DNA from: Trichodesmium erythraeum GBRTRLIN201
GTDB taxonomy: Bacteria > Cyanobacteriota > Cyanobacteriia > Cyanobacteriales > Microcoleaceae
Direction: 5' to 3'
DNA: 64,000 bases
NCBI GenBank assembly: GCA_018457135.1
Contig: JAGGDU010000046.1
Span: 77,516 to 141,515, forward strand
This document shows, one piece after another, positions 59,767 to 64,000 of the stretch. The notes below the pieces were generated by a model. The model ran no database searches, was not told the DNA's origin, and was given only the letters and a program-made list of their open reading frames with translations. Both the position numbers and the translations under genes were made by a program. Every line of letters starts with the position of its first letter. The first letter of the stretch is position 1.

Positions 59767-60990
59767 ATGAATGACAAAATAATTAATACAAATCCATTAA
59801 AGTCTAAAATAATTATACAAAATCTAATTAAAATCTACGGTAAAAAACATCGTGCTGCTCTTAAATTATTTCGGGAGGGAAAAACAAGGGACGATATATT
59901 ACAGTCTACAGGTAATGTTTTGGGATTAGCTGATGTATCTATTGATATTGGTACAGGGGAATTATTTGTGGTAATGGGGTTATCTGGTTCGGGAAAGTCT
60001 ACCCTAGTTCGCTGCATTAATCGTTTAGTTGATCCGACAAGTGGACATATTTATATTGATGGTGAAGATATTGCTCATGCTGATGAGAAACGGATGCGAG
60101 ATATACGACTGAATAAAGTTTCGATGGTATTTCAACGCTTTGGGTTATTTCCTCACAAAACAGTAGCGGAAAATGTAGAGTATGGCCTAAAGGTACGGGG
60201 GGTTTCAACAACTCATCGTCGTCAGAAAGCTTTAGAAACATTGGAGGTTGTTGGTTTAGAGAAATGGGCAAATTATCAACCTACTTCTTTGAGTGGGGGA
60301 ATGCAGCAACGGGTGGGTTTGGCTCGTGCTTTGGCGACTGATGCAGATATTTTATTGATGGACGAAGCTTTTAGCGCTCTTGACCCACTGACTAGGGGAG
60401 AGATGCAGGATGAATTGTTACGACTTCAGAAAGAATTGCATAAGACTATAGTTTTTATTAGCCATGATATGCAAGAAGGTTTGAAGTTGGGCGATCGCAT
60501 TGCGGTTATGAAAGATGGTGCAATTGTCCAATTGGGGACTCCTGAAGAATTAGTTACTAATCCTAAAAATGATTATATTAAGGCTTTTACTGAAGAAGTA
60601 AATTCAGCACAAGTTATTACGGTAGGGTCAATTATTAGTAAAAGAACTTCCCTGATAATTGGTCAAAATTCTGTTAGCTATGGTTTGGAGGAAATGTTAA
60701 AGGATAACCTTCAACTTTTGTATGTAGTTGATGAGTACAATAAACCTATTGGTTTGTTGAAAAGAGAAGGTTTGCAAGAGTTTATCAAACAGGGAGAGGA
60801 AGATTTTAGGGCAATTATGGAAACTGATTTTCCGATAGTCAATAGTTCTACTCCCTTGGAGGATATTTTTTACCTTTACAAACAGGGTTTTCCTCTGGCG
60901 GTGGTTAATGACAAAAAAGAATTTCAAGGTATGGTAGAGGCAGTTGATGTACTGACGAGTTTGGGAAAACCAAATAAAAATTATGGTTAA
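59767..60990 (+). CDS. proV: Glycine betaine/proline-type ABC importer, ATPase (ProV/OpuAA)
   Basis: 407 aa. Walker A is GLSGSGKST (71-79), Q-loop VFQRFGLFPHKTV (121-133), signature LSGGMQQR (175-182), Walker B ILLMDEAFSALDP (195-207). The N-terminal KNxIKIYGKKHRAALKLF-type helix and GKTRDDILQSTG insert mark the ProV/OpuAA family. Two CBS domains (about 275-400) end the protein; in this family they can sense ionic strength. The next gene supplies permease and binding protein. Its last 80 bases are repeated at 61252-61330. Confidence 0.93.
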   Translation: MNDKIINTNPLKSKIIIQNLIKIYGKKHRAALKLFREGKTRDDILQSTGNVLGLADVSIDIGTGELFVVMGLSGSGKSTLVRCINRLVDPTSGHIYIDGEDIAHADEKRMRDIRLNKVSMVFQRFGLFPHKTVAENVEYGLKVRGVSTTHRRQKALETLEVVGLEKWANYQPTSLSGGMQQRVGLARALATDADILLMDEAFSALDPLTRGEMQDELLRLQKELHKTIVFISHDMQEGLKLGDRIAVMKDGAIVQLGTPEELVTNPKNDYIKAFTEEVNSAQVITVGSIISKRTSLIIGQNSVSYGLEEMLKDNLQLLYVVDEYNKPIGLLKREGLQEFIKQGEEDFRAIMETDFPIVNSSTPLEDIFYLYKQGFPLAVVNDKKEFQGMVEAVDVLTSLGKPNKNYG

Positions 60991-61354
60991 ACCAGTAGTT
61001 GATACTTATACTTTATGAGGGTAGAAAATTTTGGGAAAAACTTTTCGAATTCTAAGCTTTTGTTACTCTTAAGTTGACCAACATTCTTGTAAAAAGTGTA
61101 TGTGCTAGAAGCCAATTCTTGTTAATACTTTGAGTTTTGAGATTAAGTAATCTTTTGAGAATAACTGTGTATTTTTCATGGAGACTTAGCTAAAGGATAT
61201 TGTTGATTTTCACAATACTTGGGTTTCCGCACTTGAGTTGTTAACTACAAAAAAAAGAATTTCAAGGTATGGTAGAGGCAGTTGATTTACTGACAAGTTT
61301 GGGGCAACCAAATCAAAATTTGGATTAAACCAACATTACAGGAGCTAGTCAATT
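60991..61354. other. Spacer between proV and proWX with a proV 3' fragment
   Basis: 364 bases, an unusually long gap for an ABC operon. The part from 61252 to 61330 is a copy of the proV end. Confidence 0.7.
61252..61330 (+). pseudogene. Duplicated 3' end of proV
   Basis: It reads KKEFQGMVEAVDLLTSLGQP, then NQNLD and a stop, against KKEFQGMVEAVDVLTSLGKP, then NKNYG at the end of proV, 341 bases upstream. The bases after the stop (TAAACCA) match as well. The short fragment has no start or role. Confidence 0.9.
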
Positions 61355-63343
61355 GTGTTTATTTTGAATTATTTATCTTATTACTTGATCACTGAAACTC
61401 AAGGAGGATTAAACAATTTATTGAACCCTTTCGAGTCTTATACTTTACCCCTGGAGGAATGGGTTAACAATTTAGTTGATTTTCTGGTTGACAACTTTCG
61501 GTTTATATTCCAAGCTATCAGCTTACCTATTAGCGGAACTCTAAGAATAGTAGAATTGACTTTTCTAGCAATTCCGCCTTTAATTTTTCTCATTATCACT
61601 GGTTTGCTGGTCTGGCAATTAGCAGGTAGAAAAATAGCTATATACAGTTTTATTTCTCTTTGTATTATTGGTTTTTGTGGTGCTTGGGAACAATCAATGG
61701 TTTCCCTATCTTTAATACTTACTGCTGTAATATTCTGTATGCTTATTGGTATACCTCTAGGTATTGCTTGTGCCCTGAGCGATCGCTTTAATAAAATCTT
61801 GCGACCTCTCCTAGATGGGATGCAAACTCTTCCAACTTTTGTTTATCTGGTACCTGTAGTAATGCTATTTGGTATTGGCGAAGTTTCTGGTATAATAGCG
61901 ACTTTTGTTTTTGCAGTTCCTCCTCTAATTCGCCTGACCAACCTGGGCATTAGACAGGTGTCCCCAGAAGCGGTAGAGGCTGCACTTGCGTTTGGTTCAA
62001 CTCGCCAACAAGTTTTGTTGGAAGTGCAAATACCTCTAGCTTTACCTACTATACTTGCTGGTACGAACCAAGCCATTTTATTAGCCTTATCGATGTCAGT
62101 TGTCACCTCAATGATTGGAGTAGAGGGATTAGGACAAATGGTATTACAAGGTTTAGGACGTTTGAATGTGGGACTAGCGGCAATAGGGGGCTTAGGTATT
62201 GTATTAATTGCTATAATGTTAGACCGTATTACTCAAGGTGTTAGTCAAGGTAATATTCAGTCTTGGCAAGACCGTGGTCCTATCGGTTGGTGGCGGTCTC
62301 GTAAGTTTTTCAAACATCATAAAACAACTTTAGGGATAAGTATTCTGCTTGCCTTGTTAGTTGGTGTGACAGGTTGGCAATTAATGTCTCAAAAAAATAT
62401 CAAGTCAACTGAGCATCTACTGCCAGGGGAAGGAGTAGTGGTGCGTCCAACTTCTGGCTTAGAAACCTACGGTATATTCACCACAGAAATTGTGAATATT
62501 GGACTGGAAAAATTAGGATATGAGATAAGAGGTGAAAAGCAACTGAATGTTCCAGCAATGCATCTGGCTGTTAGCAATGGAGATTTAGATTTTGCTGGAA
62601 CCCATTGGGAAGCTAGCCATCAAGAATTTTTTGACAATAATGGTGGGGAAGAAAAATTAGAACGGCTAGGAACTCTGATTTCTAATTCTACTATGGGGTA
62701 TCAGATAGATAAAAAAACAGCAGATAAGTACAATATTACTAATATATCACAACTTAAAGAACCAAAAATTGCTAAACTTTTTGACTCTGATGGTGATGGT
62801 AAGGCAAATTTAATTGGTTGTACTGCTGGTTGGTCGTGCGAAAGAGTCATAAATCATCATTTAGAGGTTTATGGACTTGAAGATACTGTTGAGCAAATTC
62901 AAGGAAATTATTCTTCTTTGTTGGCAGATATTTTAGTTCGTTATCGTCAAGGAAAACCAATTTTATTTTTTGCTTGGAAACCCCATTGGTTTTCTTCTAT
63001 TTTAAGAGAAGGAGAAAATGTAGAATGGTTGAGTGTTCCTTTTACATCTTTGGTAGGAACTATGGAAAACTTCACGGAAAAAGATACTTTATTTAATGAT
63101 AAAAATATCGGTTTTCCTATTGATAATGTCAGGATATTAGCTAATAAGAAATTCTTGAAGGCTAACCCAGTTGCTAAACGTTTATTTGAACAGATTGAGA
63201 TTCCTTTAGAGGATGTTAGTATTGAACAGGAAAAAGTAAAAAATGGAGAAAATAAACCTATTGATATTCGCCATCATGCTGAGGAATGGATAGTTAATCA
63301 TCAAGGGTTATTTGATAGTTGGTTAGAAATAGCAAAAAGTTAA
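61355..63343 (+). CDS. proWX: Fused permease and substrate-binding protein of betaine-type ABC importer (ProW-ProX)
   Basis: 662 aa from GTG, with AGGAG eleven bases before. Residues about 60-300 are the membrane permease with the coupling EAA loop (EAALAFGSTRQQV, 208-220). A further helix at about 324-342 leads to an OpuAC-type binding domain (about 355-660): RPTSGLETYGIFTTEIV, THWEASHQEFF, GCTAGWSCE and ADILVRYRQGKPILFFAW. Fusion of permease and binding domain is known in OpuA-type importers. The substrate is probably a betaine or proline-like osmolyte. Confidence 0.92.
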   Translation: MFILNYLSYYLITETQGGLNNLLNPFESYTLPLEEWVNNLVDFLVDNFRFIFQAISLPISGTLRIVELTFLAIPPLIFLIITGLLVWQLAGRKIAIYSFISLCIIGFCGAWEQSMVSLSLILTAVIFCMLIGIPLGIACALSDRFNKILRPLLDGMQTLPTFVYLVPVVMLFGIGEVSGIIATFVFAVPPLIRLTNLGIRQVSPEAVEAALAFGSTRQQVLLEVQIPLALPTILAGTNQAILLALSMSVVTSMIGVEGLGQMVLQGLGRLNVGLAAIGGLGIVLIAIMLDRITQGVSQGNIQSWQDRGPIGWWRSRKFFKHHKTTLGISILLALLVGVTGWQLMSQKNIKSTEHLLPGEGVVVRPTSGLETYGIFTTEIVNIGLEKLGYEIRGEKQLNVPAMHLAVSNGDLDFAGTHWEASHQEFFDNNGGEEKLERLGTLISNSTMGYQIDKKTADKYNITNISQLKEPKIAKLFDSDGDGKANLIGCTAGWSCERVINHHLEVYGLEDTVEQIQGNYSSLLADILVRYRQGKPILFFAWKPHWFSSILREGENVEWLSVPFTSLVGTMENFTEKDTLFNDKNIGFPIDNVRILANKKFLKANPVAKRLFEQIEIPLEDVSIEQEKVKNGENKPIDIRHHAEEWIVNHQGLFDSWLEIAKS

Positions 63344-63580
63344 ATTTTAGTGTTAGTTTGTTGATAAGTTTGTTAGAGATTATTTATTGTTAAATTTATG
63401 ACTTAAGTAGTCACGGTCTAGGTTTTTAGAATAAGTCGTTATTTTTAACAATAGATAGCTAGAAAAAATGAGACTTACACAGAGAATATGAAACTATAGA
63501 TCATTTGTAGGGGTTAACTTCTATTAACTCCTACAATATATTTTGATTAAGCCTAATTTCTAAAAAAATCGGGGTTTTTT
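63344..63580. other. Intergenic with hairpin
   Basis: Half-element GAGACTTACACAGAG (63470) followed by the hairpin at 63505-63536. No gene. Confidence 0.5.
63505..63536. repeat. Hairpin repeat TTGTAGGGGTTAA family
   Basis: TTGTAGGGGTTAA and TTAACTCCTACAA pair over 13 bases with one G-T wobble and a six-base loop. A related hairpin lies at 42369-42407. Confidence 0.75.
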
Positions 63581-63700
63581 TTAGCTACCCCACTTAAGTC
63601 GTAAAACATTAACATCCTGCTGTACAATAACTATACAATTACGGAATTCAGTAGGTAAAATCTGGTAATGCCATTCAAAGATATTTGCTTCTTGCTTCAA
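63581..63700 (-). pseudogene. Short protein-like remnant
   Basis: The minus frame reads FEWHYQILPTEFRNCIVIVQ, then QDVNVLRLKWGS and a stop. It looks like a C-terminal piece of a real protein but is cut by a stop just upstream and has no ATG. A competing plus frame (63668-63820, 50 codons) is less protein-like. The family is not recognised. Confidence 0.3.
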
Positions 63701-63851
63701 CTACCGGAGGTTGGCTTTGTCGAGTTCACAAGCATAAATTCAGATAAAGGCTACCAGATAAGTTTGATTAATTTCCCTATACTGAGATTACAAGGGTTTT
63801 ATATCAGCTTAAGTGAATAAACATTAGTAAATCAACAATAGTTAACTAACC

Positions 63852-64000
63852 TCAACTTCTAGCAGCATTTTTTTGAACAATTTCTTCTAATTGTTTGCGA
63901 GTAATACAACGGCGTTCAGAACAATAAGCCATTAAATTAACACCATTCATCATTCGCACTGTATTAATTCGTACCCGAAAATCATCAGTCAAAAACCAAC
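63852..64000 (-). CDS. C-terminal part of an unidentified protein, cut by the window edge
   Basis: The last 48 codons are visible: WFLTDDFRVRINTVRMMNGV, then NLMAYCSERRCITRKQLEEI and VQKNAARS. The text is protein-like with a basic helical end. The N-terminus lies beyond the window and I cannot name the family. Confidence 0.55.
   Translation of the reverse strand, partial: WFLTDDFRVRINTVRMMNGVNLMAYCSERRCITRKQLEEIVQKNAARS

Overview
Organism. The window looks like a piece of chromosome from a filamentous marine cyanobacterium close to Trichodesmium. This is inference from four things seen here: strongly AT-rich DNA; more than ten copies of the cyanobacterial HIP1 octamer GCGATCGC (for example near 4929, 13121, 19384, 36209, 60491); low coding density (the genes listed cover roughly 60% of the window, with many 0.4-3 kb gaps); and phycoerythrin linker, lyase and regulator genes. 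No plasmid or phage backbone is visible. Left part (1-15 kb). A decayed methyltransferase gene is followed by a dispersed phylloquinone (vitamin K1) block: menE, menC, a menH-like hydrolase, msrB and menA on the minus strand, then menF and menD on the plus strand. Between menF and menD lies a decaying accessory locus with a DUF3598 gene plus its recent partial copy, an internally deleted SDR gene and a VOC gene broken by one stop codon. menB (27.5 kb) and an NdbB-type NAD(P)H dehydrogenase (37.5 kb) probably add two more steps, so most of the chorismate-to-phylloquinone route lies within 38 kb. Middle part (15-52 kb). Glutaredoxin and a small membrane protein precede a 3.3 kb gene desert. Then come three PspA/Vipp1 paralogues in tandem, a SPOR-domain membrane protein, a DciA-like DUF721 protein, menB, tadA and glcD. 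A small minus-strand cassette (sulfotransferase, small ORF, DUF3326, methyltransferase) may be a tailoring pathway of unknown product. Next are a family 2 glycosyltransferase, ndbB, an RDD/HEAT/pentapeptide-repeat membrane protein, class II aldolase, tRNA-Lys, an FG-GAP-like surface protein broken by a stop codon, a CapA-like protein and an MBL-fold hydrolase. Right part (52-64 kb). Phycoerythrin rod genes cpeC, a cpeD/E-type linker, a CpeS-family bilin lyase and, after a 1.3 kb gap, cpeR. cpeC is preceded by a terminator-like hairpin that may be an attenuator. An RHH-domain protein with 30-residue coiled-coil repeats follows, then a two-gene glycine-betaine/proline-type ABC importer (ATPase with CBS domains; fused permease and binding protein). 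Genome-scale themes. At five loci (menE, menC, DUF3598, menD, proV) a truncated copy of the gene 3' end or its flank lies just downstream of the intact gene. Three genes are interrupted only by in-frame stop codons. Short dispersed elements with inverted termini recur between genes. Together these suggest a relaxed, repeat-expanding genome.
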